DNA from: Cedecea sp000277545
GTDB taxonomy: Bacteria; Pseudomonadota; Gammaproteobacteria; Enterobacterales; Enterobacteriaceae
Assembly (NCBI GenBank): GCA_050847315.1
Contig: CP193791.1
Length of the DNA stretch: 64,000 bases
Strand: one strand, 5' to 3'
The notes beneath the pieces were generated by a model that saw only the letters and a program-made list of their open reading frames with translations, was not told the origin of the DNA and did no database searches. Shown here one piece after another: positions 16,950-26,070 of this stretch (position 1 is the first letter of the stretch; every line of letters starts with the position of its first letter). The position numbers were made by a program, and so were the translations under genes.

Positions 16950-18164
16950 TCAGCCACCACGGGATTTGCTTTCACGGGTCACTATCACCGCCAGCAGACC
17001 GGCCAGCGCAAAAGCGGCGGCCACGTAGGGAATAGGGCGAGGCCCGGTCAGGTTTATCAGCACGCCGCCGACCAGTGAGCCGAAGCCAATTGCCGCGTTA
17101 AACACCGACACGTTGACCGAGGTTGCCGCATCCGGGCCGCCTTCAAGCGTGGATGCCTCTTTGAACACCAGGGTTTGCAGCAACACCGGCAGAGCCCCAT
17201 AAGCTGCGCCCCACAGGGCGATAGCGATAAAAATTGTGGTATGGCTGACGGTCGCCGCATTAAGAAAAGCGAGGCTGGCGGTAAACAGCGCGGCCACCAC
17301 GCCCAGACTGGTTCGCGGCGCCCGGGCGGCAAAAGGCCCCACCGCAAAGTTGGTGACAACGCCTGCCGCACCGTAAACCAGCAACAACATACTGATTTGC
17401 GAGCTGCTCTGGCGGGCCATTTGCTCAAGGAATGGCGTAATGTAGGTATAGGCCAGGAAGTTGCCGGTCACCACCAGCGCGGTGATGCCAAGAATAGCCA
17501 GCAATGCTCTGTTTTTAAACACCGCGGAAATAGCGCCGCGTCTGGCGGATTTAGCGATTCGTACCGCGGGAACGGACCAGGCGATAAGCGTGAAAACCAC
17601 CAGGCACAAGAGGCACAGAGCGGCAAATACCGCCCGCCAGCCGTAAAAATCGCCCAGCATCGTGCCCGCCGGGACCCCGAGCACCGTTGCCAGCGAAACG
17701 CCCCCAAAAACAATGGACGTTGCCCGCACGGCGTTGCGTGCTGCCACCAGATGCACGGCGGTCACCACCGCCGTCGACCAAAATACGCCGATAGCCGCGG
17801 CCACCAGAATACGCCCCACAAAGACAACAAAATAATCAGACGCCAGCCAGGTAATCAGGTTGCCGGCAAAGCAGGCCGCCAGCAGCCCAGCCATCAGCGT
17901 TTTGCGGTTAATATGCCCCAGTAACCCGGTTAGCGGCGCGGCGGTGAGGGCCACCATGAAGGCAAAGATTGTGACCAGATAACCTGCCACGCCGAGGGAA
18001 ACGTTTAGCCCGGCAGCCATGCCCGGCAGCACTCCCACCGGCATCAGTTCGGTACTGACAAAAGTGAAACAGCCCAGGCTCAGCGCCAGCACCGCCGCGA
18101 TGCTGCGGGCCCGGGAAACGTGTGCGCCCTGCGGCGCAGCGATATTTGTACTGCTTGAATGCAT
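16950..18164 (-). CDS. MFS efflux transporter (AraJ/NepI-like, DHA1)
   Basis: About 404 residues with 12 predicted membrane segments. The N-terminal half contains FVSTELMPVGVLPGMAAGLN, typical of the AraJ/YdeA/NepI group of proton-driven exporters, and a GHINRKTLM loop in the position of motif A. I place the start at 18164 (ATG behind AGGATGG); the frame is open to 18206. It is divergent from the LysR gene at 18275, the likely regulator. Substrate unknown; relatives export sugars, purine nucleosides or drugs. Confidence 0.85.
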   Translation of the reverse strand: MHSSSTNIAAPQGAHVSRARSIAAVLALSLGCFTFVSTELMPVGVLPGMAAGLNVSLGVAGYLVTIFAFMVALTAAPLTGLLGHINRKTLMAGLLAACFAGNLITWLASDYFVVFVGRILVAAAIGVFWSTAVVTAVHLVAARNAVRATSIVFGGVSLATVLGVPAGTMLGDFYGWRAVFAALCLLCLVVFTLIAWSVPAVRIAKSARRGAISAVFKNRALLAILGITALVVTGNFLAYTYITPFLEQMARQSSSQISMLLLVYGAAGVVTNFAVGPFAARAPRTSLGVVAALFTASLAFLNAATVSHTTIFIAIALWGAAYGALPVLLQTLVFKEASTLEGGPDAATSVNVSVFNAAIGFGSLVGGVLINLTGPRPIPYVAAAFALAGLLAVIVTRESKSRGG

Positions 18165-18274
18165 AAAACCATCCTGAAAATGTGAACAGGTCGAGATGAC
18201 GAGCAAATTGTGGCGTCGTACAGGTCAGAATGCGATAGCATGAAAGGCATATCACCTATGACTGAGAATCAATA

Positions 18275-19183
18275 ATGAGAGCATTTAGTTCGCAACTGTT
18301 GGAAGGCGTGGACGTGATGGCGGCGGTAGTGGATACGCTAAGCTTTGGCGCTGCCGCCGAAATGCTCGATATGTCGCAGTCGGGTGTCAGCCGGGCGATT
18401 GCACGCCTGGAAAAGCGGCTCGGTATTCGCGTGTTTGACCGCACCACGCGTTCAGTGCGGCTGACCGATGAGGGGCGGGAGTTCTACGAGCAGGTTATGC
18501 CGCTGATTGGCGCCCTGGCCGAAGTCACCGGCGGCGCGGCAGGGGACGGGCAGAGCATTCGTGGCAGACTGAGGGTGAATGTTGATCCGCTGTTTGCCAG
18601 CCAGGTTTTAGGGCCACGCCTCGGCGCGTTTATGGATAAACACCCTGAGCTTGAAATCGAGCTGCGCAGCCGGGACGAACTGGGGGACCTTATTTCTGAC
18701 GGCTTCGATCTGGCGCTGCGCTTTGGTCACCCTCAGTCCTCATCGCTGATAGCCAGAAAGCTGTTCGACACGCGAGTATTTGCCATGGCCTCGCCTGAAT
18801 ACGTGCAGCGTTTTGGGCGGCCTGAAACACCGCAGGAACTGGAGCAGGAGCCGCACCGCTGCGTATTGTTCCGCGAGCCGCTGACGGGGAAGCCTTTCAG
18901 CTGGGAATTTCATCAGGGGAAAAAGAAACTGATGATCCAGCCGCGCGGCCTGTTAACGGTGAATGATGCGGAAACCGCATTCAGTACCTGTCTTGCGGGG
19001 CTGGGCGTTGTGCAAATATTCGAGCTGGGCAGTGAGGAATACATCGCTTCTGGGCGGCTGGTGCCGCTGTTTCCCGAATGGTCAGATCATCGATTCCCGC
19101 TCTATGCGTATTACCCCTCCCGGCATCATGTGCCGGCGAAAACCCGGGCATTTCTGGACTTTGTTAGCGGGCTGGTGGGTTGA
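18275..19183 (+). CDS. LysR family regulator, divergent from MFS pump
   Basis: 302 residues. The HTH lies in VDTLSFGAAAEMLDMSQSGV and SRAIARLEKRLGIRVFDRTT, and is followed by an effector domain ending FPLYAYYPSRHHVPAKTRAF. The 110-bp spacer to the MFS gene holds both promoters, the usual LysR arrangement, so it probably controls the pump and itself. No specific effector can be read from the sequence. Confidence 0.88.
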   Translation: MRAFSSQLLEGVDVMAAVVDTLSFGAAAEMLDMSQSGVSRAIARLEKRLGIRVFDRTTRSVRLTDEGREFYEQVMPLIGALAEVTGGAAGDGQSIRGRLRVNVDPLFASQVLGPRLGAFMDKHPELEIELRSRDELGDLISDGFDLALRFGHPQSSSLIARKLFDTRVFAMASPEYVQRFGRPETPQELEQEPHRCVLFREPLTGKPFSWEFHQGKKKLMIQPRGLLTVNDAETAFSTCLAGLGVVQIFELGSEEYIASGRLVPLFPEWSDHRFPLYAYYPSRHHVPAKTRAFLDFVSGLVG

Positions 19184-19328
19184 CGTTCTCAGGCAAAACC
19201 GAGCAAGGCTGTCCGCTCCGTGCCAAATGCGGACGTCAGGAGTATTATCGATGTCCTCATTCCTGCAGCAGTAGACCCGGTAATGAGGACTCCTGAACGT
19301 TATCGAAGACTCATTGGGAACAGCCGCT

Positions 19329-19850
19329 ATGAAACAATTGGCCCTTTTACTGCTCATTATTACTGGTTCAGCTTCTGCAGCCCCTTCAATAGAGGTGGGA
19401 TTTTCTCCGGAAGGTAGCGCACAACAGCTCGTGCTAAATACCATCAATTCAGCGCACTCCTCTATCGAAATGGTTGCATATGCATTTCAGGCCCACGATA
19501 TTGCTGCTGCACTAGATGCAGCCCAACAGCGAGGCGTTAGAGTACAAGTCGTTATCGATAAACGTCGAAATAGAGGCAGTACATCACTGGCGGCAATGCG
19601 CGACATTACTCGCCATGGAGTGGAGCTGCGCATTGATGGGCATTACCATATTCAGCACGATAAGATGATGATTGTTGATGGTTCAACTGTAGAAACAGGT
19701 TCATTTAATTATGCAAAATCAGCAGAGTACGATAACAGCGAGAATGTCATCGTTATTAAAAATATGCCTCACACCGTGTCTCAGTATCAGGAACATTTTG
19801 CTTCCCGGTGGGCAATATCTGAACCCTTCGAACTTAAAACACAGGGTTAG
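19329..19850 (+). CDS. Exported phospholipase-D-superfamily endonuclease (Nuc-like)
   Basis: 173-residue protein with a signal peptide (MKQLALLLLIITGSASAAP). It has one HKD motif, H110-x-K112-x4-D117 followed by GSTVETGSFNYAKSAE, the layout of the periplasmic Nuc endonuclease of plasmids such as pKM101, which works as a dimer. The front half contains SAHSSIEMVAYAFQAHDIA and GVRVQVVIDKRRNRGS. Substrate is probably DNA or RNA without sequence preference. I chose the ATG at 19329; the frame is open to a TTG at 19314. Base composition looks more AT-rich than its neighbours, and the Nuc family is often plasmid-borne, so transfer is possible. Confidence 0.88.
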   Translation: MKQLALLLLIITGSASAAPSIEVGFSPEGSAQQLVLNTINSAHSSIEMVAYAFQAHDIAAALDAAQQRGVRVQVVIDKRRNRGSTSLAAMRDITRHGVELRIDGHYHIQHDKMMIVDGSTVETGSFNYAKSAEYDNSENVIVIKNMPHTVSQYQEHFASRWAISEPFELKTQG

Positions 19851-19952
19851 CCACTCTTCACTTTAGCGGCCTTTAACGTCAGCATCTCGCTCAAAGCAGC
19901 CGGGCAATTTTTGCCTAAACAATAGGCTTAACGAGGGATGGAACGCCCCCTA

Positions 19953-20213
19953 TTAGTGCTCAACAATCCACAAAAGCGCCACCACCGGCAGGGTGAAGAT
20001 CGCCGCAAAAATGGCCAGCTCTTCGCCCCAGCCGTAGCCTGCTTTAATTACGCCGATTAGCATATTTGCCGCTGCAATCAGGCACCACAGTACCGCAAAG
20101 CCTCGGGCGATAATTGCCTGAGCCGGCGGGTAGTCCGGGCTAAACAGGCGGATAAGCAGGTAACAGCCGCTGGCGAGCAAAAACCCGCTCAGCAGAAATA
20201 ACAACGTTCGCAT
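19953..20213 (-). CDS. Small inner-membrane protein, unknown function
   Basis: 86 residues, mostly hydrophobic, with three likely membrane segments: RTLLFLLSGFLLASGCYLLI, AIIARGFAVLWCLIAAANM and LAIFAAIFTLPVVALLWIV. No catalytic motif is visible. It is followed by the SDR genes on the same strand, but the SDR gene starts well upstream (21170), so this may be the last gene of a three-gene unit after a 60-bp gap. Confidence 0.65.
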   Translation of the reverse strand: MRTLLFLLSGFLLASGCYLLIRLFSPDYPPAQAIIARGFAVLWCLIAAANMLIGVIKAGYGWGEELAIFAAIFTLPVVALLWIVEH

Positions 20214-20273
20214 AAAACACTCCAGGAAATGGCCTGCGGCTTAACTTTGCGAGATAAGCCGCAGGCCGGGGAT

Positions 20274-21170
20274 TTACTGCCGGGGAGTCAGCAGGTCGCC
20301 TAAACCAATACGCTGCAAAAACTCCTTGCGGATACGGTCGGCCACGGCGTTGACCACTTCGGCCCCGTCATCAGAGGGATCAACGTGCACGCGGAACGGG
20401 CGTTTGCCATACGGCGCATTCACAATATCCACCATCGCCGCCGCGACATCGGCAACATCGGCATCCTCTGGCTCACAGGCCGCCAGGCCTTTCAGCGCTT
20501 CATCTTCCAGTCCAGCGGTTGGGCCAGTTTGGGTCCAGGCCAGCTCACGTTCGCTGTCCGCAGGCTTGCCGGAATGCAGGAAGTGATTGGTGCCTTTGGT
20601 AAAAGCCCCCGGCACCAGAATCGAGCTTTCAATGCCCCAGCGGCTCAGTTCGGCGGCATAGCTGACGGCCACGGCGTCCATTGCGGCTTTGGCGGCAAAA
20701 TAGGGCGCCAGATAAGGCGGAGTGCCGCCCCGAGTGCTGCTGCTGCCGACCCACAGCACCAGGCCTTTTCTCTGCTGACGCAGATAAGGCAGCGCCGCCC
20801 GGTTAACCCGCTGGGTGCCCAGCACGTTAATGTCGAATAGCTGGCTGAACTGCTCCGGCAGAAATGCCTCGGCAGGGCCGAAGGACATATGCCCGGCATT
20901 GTGTACTACGACGTCCAGCCGGCCTTGCTCCGCGATGATATGCGCGACTGCCGCCTCCGCAGAAGCCTCGGACTGCACGTCCAGCTCGATGGCGCGAAGA
21001 TCCACGCCGTGTTGCCGCGAATACTCTCGCAGGCTTTCAGCCTGGGGAGCATTGCGAGCTGAAATATCGCGCATACTGGCGTAAACGGTGTGCCCGGCAT
21101 GGGCGAGGGCGCGGGCGGATAAGGCACCAAAGCCGCTGGATGCGCCGGTTATCAGTATAATTTGCTGCAT
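20274..21170 (-). CDS. SDR family NAD(P)-dependent oxidoreductase
   Basis: About 298 residues, short-chain dehydrogenase fold. Cofactor loop ITGASSGFGALSARALAHAG; active-site Tyr and Lys in YLAPYFAAKAAMDAVA (Y-x3-K) after the catalytic WVGSSS; VVHNAGHMSFG corresponds to the NAG motif. The C-terminal extension is typical of larger SDRs. I chose the ATG at 21170 behind GGAGACAAAC; the frame is open to 21203. It follows the second SDR on the same strand, and both are probably controlled by the divergent LysR gene at 22058. Confidence 0.87.
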   Translation of the reverse strand: MQQIILITGASSGFGALSARALAHAGHTVYASMRDISARNAPQAESLREYSRQHGVDLRAIELDVQSEASAEAAVAHIIAEQGRLDVVVHNAGHMSFGPAEAFLPEQFSQLFDINVLGTQRVNRAALPYLRQQRKGLVLWVGSSSTRGGTPPYLAPYFAAKAAMDAVAVSYAAELSRWGIESSILVPGAFTKGTNHFLHSGKPADSERELAWTQTGPTAGLEDEALKGLAACEPEDADVADVAAAMVDIVNAPYGKRPFRVHVDPSDDGAEVVNAVADRIRKEFLQRIGLGDLLTPRQ

Positions 21171-21195
21171 GTTTGTCTCCTGTTGGTCGCCAGTC

Positions 21196-21933
21196 TTATG
21201 CAAAGCCGCCGTTAACGCGGATCACCTGAGAATTCACCCAGCTGCCGTCCGGGCCAGCCAATGTCGCCACAATACTGGCGATTTCCTCTGGCGTGCCGAT
21301 GCGCCCCAGCGGGGCGAGGCTGGCGATGGCCTGAATTTGCTCTTCGGTTTTACCGTTCAGGAACAGATCGGTGCCGGTTGGCCCCGGTGCCACGGCGTTG
21401 ACGGTGATATTACGGCCACGCAGTTCGTTGGCGAGGACGTGCACCAGGCCTTCAACCCCGGCTTTGGAGGCGATGTAGGGGCCATAGGCCGGGAATGATT
21501 TGGCAATAACGCTGGTTGAAAGGGCGATAATGCGGCCGCCATCCTGCATAGACTCTGCGGCGTTGGCCAGCACCATAAACGCGCCCCGCAGATTTGTATT
21601 GATGATTTTGTCGAACTCGGCCAGGCCTGCCGGAGTAATTTTCACCATCGGCATAATGCCCGCGCTGTGCACCACCACATCCAGCTGGTTGTGGAGAGCT
21701 TTCGCTTCAGCAAACAGACGGGTGACATCGCTTTCAGATGAGACATCGGCCTGAATCGCCACGGCGTTCCCGCCGTTGTTTTTAATCGCCTGGACCGTTT
21801 CATCGGCGCTGGCTTTATTTCCGGCGTAGTTCACGACGACGGTGAAGCCGTCGCGGGCCAGTCTTTCGGCAATTGCCCGGCCAATTCCACGGGAGGCGCC
21901 GGTCACCAGGGCAGTTTTCTTTGCAGTCGTCAT
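21196..21933 (-). CDS. SDR family oxidoreductase (FabG-like)
   Basis: 245-residue classical SDR. Cofactor loop VTGASRGIGRAIAERLARDG, VVHSAGIMPMVKI (NAG region), catalytic Ser in IALSTSVIAKSF, YGPYIASKAGVEGLVHVLAN with Y-x3-K, and VAPGPTGTDLFLNGKTEEQI closing the active site. Close to 3-oxoacyl-reductase-like enzymes of detoxification loci, but not part of a fatty-acid cluster. The start has a clear GGAGAACAAC site. First gene of the leftward unit that faces the LysR gene. Confidence 0.88.
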   Translation of the reverse strand: MTTAKKTALVTGASRGIGRAIAERLARDGFTVVVNYAGNKASADETVQAIKNNGGNAVAIQADVSSESDVTRLFAEAKALHNQLDVVVHSAGIMPMVKITPAGLAEFDKIINTNLRGAFMVLANAAESMQDGGRIIALSTSVIAKSFPAYGPYIASKAGVEGLVHVLANELRGRNITVNAVAPGPTGTDLFLNGKTEEQIQAIASLAPLGRIGTPEEIASIVATLAGPDGSWVNSQVIRVNGGFA

Positions 21934-22057
21934 GTTGTTCTCCAGATGCGGTGAGTGAATCGCCCCGAGTGGGCGTGGGTGTATTGTTAATGTTTTTGAT
22001 TTCGGGATAAATGGTGCTAATTTGATTAGATAATTCCGTTTTGGTTAACAATAGCAG

Positions 22058-22972
22058 ATGGATAAATTTGACACTTTGCAGCTGTTCACCCGCATTGTTG
22101 AGCTGGGCAGTTTCAGCCAGGCCGCCGACCAGCTTGGTATCCCGAGGGCCACGGCAAGCAATGCGATTAAAGAGCTGGAGAGCCAACTGGGCTGCCGCTT
22201 GCTGGAGCGCACCACCCGGCATGTGCGAGCCTCTCAGGATGGGAAAGCGTACTACCAGCGCTGTGTGTACATTCTTGCGGAGCTGAATGATGCCGAAGCC
22301 GCGCTGCGCCCGGTTGTGGCCCGGCCTCGCGGTATCCTGCGTATTGACCTGCAGGGAACGCATGCCTCGCACATCGTTCTGCCGCGCCTGGACGAGTTTC
22401 ATCGCCGTTATCCGGATATCGAACTGATTATAAGCAGCGGCGACAGGCTGGTGGATTTAATCCGCGAGGGGATAGATTGCGTGGTGCGCGCCGGTAAGTT
22501 ACAGGACTCTTCGCTGGTCGCCCGTCATCTGGCGGATCTCCCGCAGGTGGTATGCGCCAGCCCGGATTATCTGGCGGCGTTTGGCGTGCCTGCGCACCCG
22601 GACGATCTTGACCAGCACCAGTGCGTGAACTTTTTCTCGACGACAGGCGGCCTGAATTACCCATTTGAATTCATTATCGATAACGAGCGCCGGGCTTATT
22701 CGCCGAAAGGGTGGGTGACGGTCAACGAAGCTGAGAATTACGTGATCTGTGCGCTACGAGGCTGCGGGCTGGTTCAGCTCCCGCGCTACCACGTTGAACA
22801 GGCACTGAGCGAAGGTCGGCTGGTAGAAGTGATGCCTGACTGGCAAAGCCCGGCCATCGCGGTATCCGCGGTGTACACGCAAAACCGGCAACTTTCGCCG
22901 CGGGTGAGGGTGTTTATCGACTGGCTGAAGGAGATTTACAGCTCGCGTTTCCCGCCGGAGAACAGAGCATGA
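22058..22972 (+). CDS. LysR family regulator, divergent from SDR genes
   Basis: 304 residues: HTH FTRIVELGSFSQAADQLGIP / ATASNAIKELESQLGCRLLE, then an effector domain ending VSAVYTQNRQLSPRVRVF. It belongs to the large CrgA/DmlR-like subgroup that typically sits divergent from single oxidoreductases. The 124-bp spacer to the SDR gene suggests control of that pair. Confidence 0.88.
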   Translation: MDKFDTLQLFTRIVELGSFSQAADQLGIPRATASNAIKELESQLGCRLLERTTRHVRASQDGKAYYQRCVYILAELNDAEAALRPVVARPRGILRIDLQGTHASHIVLPRLDEFHRRYPDIELIISSGDRLVDLIREGIDCVVRAGKLQDSSLVARHLADLPQVVCASPDYLAAFGVPAHPDDLDQHQCVNFFSTTGGLNYPFEFIIDNERRAYSPKGWVTVNEAENYVICALRGCGLVQLPRYHVEQALSEGRLVEVMPDWQSPAIAVSAVYTQNRQLSPRVRVFIDWLKEIYSSRFPPENRA

Positions 22973-23063
22973 CATTTTCTGCACAAACATTGAATTTTGC
23001 CGCACATCGTTGCCGCGCTGCCGGGGCTATGCTTCATCTCCTCAACACATCAGGAGAACGGTT

Positions 23064-23633
23064 ATGTTCAAATGTCTTAGCACTTCACTTATCGTTAGCA
23101 CGCTCTTATTTACCGCCCAGTCACAGGCCAGCGACTTTCGTCTGCTGAGCCATACCATTGCTGACGGCGAGATGCTGAAACCGGCGCAGGTTTTTAACGC
23201 ATTTGGCTGCCACGGGAACAACGTTTCCCCCGATCTTTCCTGGCAAGGCGCACCTAAAGGTACCCGCAGCTTCGCCATTACGGTTTACGATCCCTCTGCG
23301 CCGTCAGTCAGCGGCTGGTGGCACTGGACGCTGGTCAACATTCCAGCCAACGTTCACGAGCTGAAAACAGATGCCGGGAATGTGTCGGGCCAGAATCTGC
23401 CTGCCGGGGCCGTACAGGGACGCAACGACTACGGTTCAGCCAGTTTCGGCGGGGCTTGCCCACCGCCAGGCTTTAAGTCACACCCGTATTTGTTTACTCT
23501 CTGGGCTCTGGATACTCCGACGTTACCCGTGACTGCCGAAAGCAGTGGGGCTCTGGTCGGCTATCAGCTTAATGCCCATGTATTAGCCAAAACGGAGCTA
23601 CGTCCGGTGTATGGTACTCCCGGTAAAAAATAA
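23064..23633 (+). CDS. Exported PEBP-family protein (YbhB/YbcL, Raf-kinase-inhibitor-like)
   Basis: 189 residues from the ATG at 23064 behind AGGAGAACGGTT. A signal peptide (MFKCLSTSLIVSTLLFTAQS, cleavage after Q-A-S) targets it to the periplasm. Family ligand-pocket motifs are present: AITVYDPSAPSVSGWWHWTL, GRNDYGSASFGGACPPPG and HPYLFTLWALD. Bacterial members are of uncertain function, perhaps small-ligand binding. The last 23 bp overlap the start of the AraC-type gene, so the two are likely co-transcribed. Confidence 0.85.
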   Translation: MFKCLSTSLIVSTLLFTAQSQASDFRLLSHTIADGEMLKPAQVFNAFGCHGNNVSPDLSWQGAPKGTRSFAITVYDPSAPSVSGWWHWTLVNIPANVHELKTDAGNVSGQNLPAGAVQGRNDYGSASFGGACPPPGFKSHPYLFTLWALDTPTLPVTAESSGALVGYQLNAHVLAKTELRPVYGTPGKK

Positions 23634-24432
23634 GCCACAAGACAAGGGCATAGAGCTGACTCGCTACCATGCCCATCAACGTCACGCGCTGCGAAATATG
23701 ACTTTCTTGCGCCCCGGTTTTTGCCTGGTGCTCCGGGGCACAAAGATCATGGATCTGCCCGGCGGGAAATGCAGTGCGGGCAGCAACAGCCTGATCTTTT
23801 ATGCCCCGCATGAGCACATTCCCATGCAGCACATTCCGGATGATTCAGGTTACGAGGCGCTTGTTATCTCGTTTTCCGCTTCGGCACTGGCTGAGTTTAA
23901 CGCCCGCTACAGGGATGTCACTGCGGCCTGTAGACTAATAACCACCACTGCTCCAGTGCCGCTTAGTCCAGACATCCACGAAGCATGGCAGCGGCTGATC
24001 CGCGCCGCGTCCGCCGGAGAGCCCGCCCCGCTGTTGAATTATCATTTAGAAGGGGTACTGCTGCGCCTGGCGTTAGCCGGCTATAGCGTTGCAGCCAAAG
24101 CGCCGTTATCCACACTCAGCCAGCAGATAACGGCCCACATCGCCGAAGATCCCGCCGTGCCCCATACTCTGGAACACTTTGCCCAGCGGCTTGGCCTGAG
24201 TCTTTCAACGCTAAACCGGCGAATCAAAGCGGAGGGGCAGAGCTTTCGTCAGCTCCAGGAGGACGTCCGGCTTTCCCTTGCTATGGAATATGTGCAAACC
24301 ACCGATACGCCCCTGGGGAGAATAGCGGAACAGGTCGGCTACGCCTCGCTGTCCCGTTTTATCAGTCGGTTTCGTCTTCGCTATAGCTTAACGCCCGGCG
24401 CGCTAAGAAAAGCGATTCACGGCCCTAAATAG
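23611..24432 (+). CDS. AraC family transcriptional regulator
   Basis: 273 residues. An N-terminal cupin-like sensing domain (about 10-150) is followed by the AraC DNA-binding domain with two HTHs: HTLEHFAQRLGLSLSTLNRR and, at the end, PLGRIAEQVGYASLSRFISR with FRLRYSLTPGALRK. It starts inside the PEBP gene, suggesting coupling, so it may regulate that gene and respond to a related ligand. It ends overlapping the convergent hydrolase gene by 8 bp. Confidence 0.87.
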   Translation: MVLPVKNKPQDKGIELTRYHAHQRHALRNMTFLRPGFCLVLRGTKIMDLPGGKCSAGSNSLIFYAPHEHIPMQHIPDDSGYEALVISFSASALAEFNARYRDVTAACRLITTTAPVPLSPDIHEAWQRLIRAASAGEPAPLLNYHLEGVLLRLALAGYSVAAKAPLSTLSQQITAHIAEDPAVPHTLEHFAQRLGLSLSTLNRRIKAEGQSFRQLQEDVRLSLAMEYVQTTDTPLGRIAEQVGYASLSRFISRFRLRYSLTPGALRKAIHGPK

Positions 24433-25369
24433 AGACAGGCTGGAACGGTAGCCCCAGAGACTCGACAAAGGCTTTAACCTGCGGATACCAGAGCTTGACG
24501 CCCGCTTTGCTGTCGGCAAAGTCGTGGGAGTTTTTGCCGAAGGTGCCGATATCGATCATTCGGGCATGCCCGGCGTCGCCCTCCGCGTTGCGGGTGTAGG
24601 CATTAAACATTTGCTCCGGCATCGGCTGCGGCCAGAGCTGGTCATTATCGCCATAGAACCAAACCGACGGGTAGCGAGCCTGTTTGCCTATCGCGCCATA
24701 GGTGCGTACCAGATTTTGCTGCCAGCCTTCACATTTTGGCTGGCGCAGACCGCCCGAGAAATTAATCACACCCAGCACGCCGGGGAGTGGATGCGTACTC
24801 AGCGCCATAGTCACCAGCCCGCCGTCAGACTGGCCGGCAATCACAATGCGTGAACGGTCAACGTAGGGCAGTTTGACCAGTTCCTTGAGGGCGGCAGCCA
24901 CGCCATCTGCTTCATCAAACGCGTGACGACGCACATCGCATCCGTCTTTCGGGTAGTCGCCGCCGGAGGCCGCAAAACCTTCCCGCATCGGAATCGCGAC
25001 CGCAAATCCCCGATGAACAAATACTGAGGCAATCTCCAGGTGACGGGAACGCGGCTGCGTGCGCGCATTGCCCGGATTTTTACCGTGGTTCATCAACAGC
25101 AGGGGAAAAGGCCCATTACCCGGAGGCTTATACAGCGTGGTTTCCAGCTCAACGGTTTTACCCTCTATTTGCACGGGCAACATCACAATCTGATCATTGA
25201 GCTGGCGATCCAGCTTCAGGGAAGATGAAGTGTTATTACTGGCGGAACTGCAGCCGCTGACGCTGAGAAGAAGTGCCGCAACCGGCAGCCCGGTGAAGAG
25301 ATGAAACAAAGAACCGGAGCGCTGTGGCTCCTGAAATAGAGGTGCTATCAGCCACTTCAAAGAACCCAT
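24425..25369 (-). CDS. Lipoprotein alpha/beta hydrolase (dienelactone-hydrolase-like)
   Basis: 314 residues. The N-terminal hydrophobic stretch LPVAALLLSVSGC ends in a lipobox V-S-G-C with Cys40, so the protein is probably a lipoprotein. The long charged part before it suggests a shorter start, perhaps a TTG about 20 codons in. The hydrolase domain has LLLMNHGKNPG (oxyanion region), the nucleophile elbow VIAGQSDGGLVTMAL and GKNSHDFADSKAG near the C-terminal His. Such enzymes are often esterases acting on small substrates. Monocistronic, convergent with the AraC-type gene. Confidence 0.78.
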   Translation of the reverse strand: MGSLKWLIAPLFQEPQRSGSLFHLFTGLPVAALLLSVSGCSSASNNTSSSLKLDRQLNDQIVMLPVQIEGKTVELETTLYKPPGNGPFPLLLMNHGKNPGNARTQPRSRHLEIASVFVHRGFAVAIPMREGFAASGGDYPKDGCDVRRHAFDEADGVAAALKELVKLPYVDRSRIVIAGQSDGGLVTMALSTHPLPGVLGVINFSGGLRQPKCEGWQQNLVRTYGAIGKQARYPSVWFYGDNDQLWPQPMPEQMFNAYTRNAEGDAGHARMIDIGTFGKNSHDFADSKAGVKLWYPQVKAFVESLGLPFQPVSI

Positions 25370-25402
25370 CTGTTTACCCTGACAAAAAATACTGCGGTTA
25401 AA

Positions 25403-26050
25403 TTATGCCGTGTCGTCAACGGACGGCTGTTGTTTTGCATACAAATAAACCGATGCCCGGGAAACGCCCAGATGCTGCGCCACGGTCTCCATCGACTTAC
25501 GGATATCCAGTAATCCTTCTTTTTTCAGCGTCTGCAACAGCTCAATTCTTTCTGAAGTTTTCAGCGCGCGCGGCGTGGTGGCTATGCCAGCCGCATAACG
25601 ATCGATTCTCAGCCGGATGGCTTCGGAACCTGCGGGTTCAATATGTTCTTCCACCGGGCCGGGACTGGTGTCGGTGAAGCGAGCGAGTGCGCTTTGCATC
25701 CCTCTGAACAAGGTCATATCCAGGTTGAGGCAAAGGGCGGCGACATAGTTCCCGGCATCATCTTTCAGCCCAATCGAGGTGCTTTTCACCGGGCGTCCGT
25801 CGGCAAACTGGTTGGCATAATTGGCGATCACCGCCGGGAAATCAGGGGAGGCGATGCGCGCCAGCCCCATTTCCGTGGCGCCCTGGCCAACCTCGCGGCC
25901 AGACAGGTTGTTGTGGATGGAGAGAATAGAGTGCTCGGGCTGCGTCAGGTCGTGCACCACCACTTCGCAAAAAGGCGCGAAGGTTTCACTCAACCCCTGG
26001 GCGATGTTTTCGAGCTGGTCGAGCAGGGCACTGTTTTCTGATTTTGACAC
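25403..26050 (-). CDS. YheO-like regulator (PAS_6 plus HTH_22; DauR type)
   Basis: 215 residues in two parts: an N-terminal YheO-like PAS domain (EVVVHDLTQPEHSILSIHNN, KSTSIGLKDDAGNYVAALCL) and a C-terminal HTH (LLDIRKSMETVAQHLGVSRA, SVYLYAKQQ). DauR, a family member, controls D-arginine catabolism. This one is the last gene of an operon with ridA and an ammonia-lyase, starting 20 bp after the latter. It probably senses an amino acid handled by the enzyme; hydroxyaspartate or serine/threonine are guesses. Confidence 0.85.
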   Translation of the reverse strand: MSKSENSALLDQLENIAQGLSETFAPFCEVVVHDLTQPEHSILSIHNNLSGREVGQGATEMGLARIASPDFPAVIANYANQFADGRPVKSTSIGLKDDAGNYVAALCLNLDMTLFRGMQSALARFTDTSPGPVEEHIEPAGSEAIRLRIDRYAAGIATTPRALKTSERIELLQTLKKEGLLDIRKSMETVAQHLGVSRASVYLYAKQQPSVDDTA

Positions 26051-26070
26051 TCTATTTCTCCTGTTAATAA

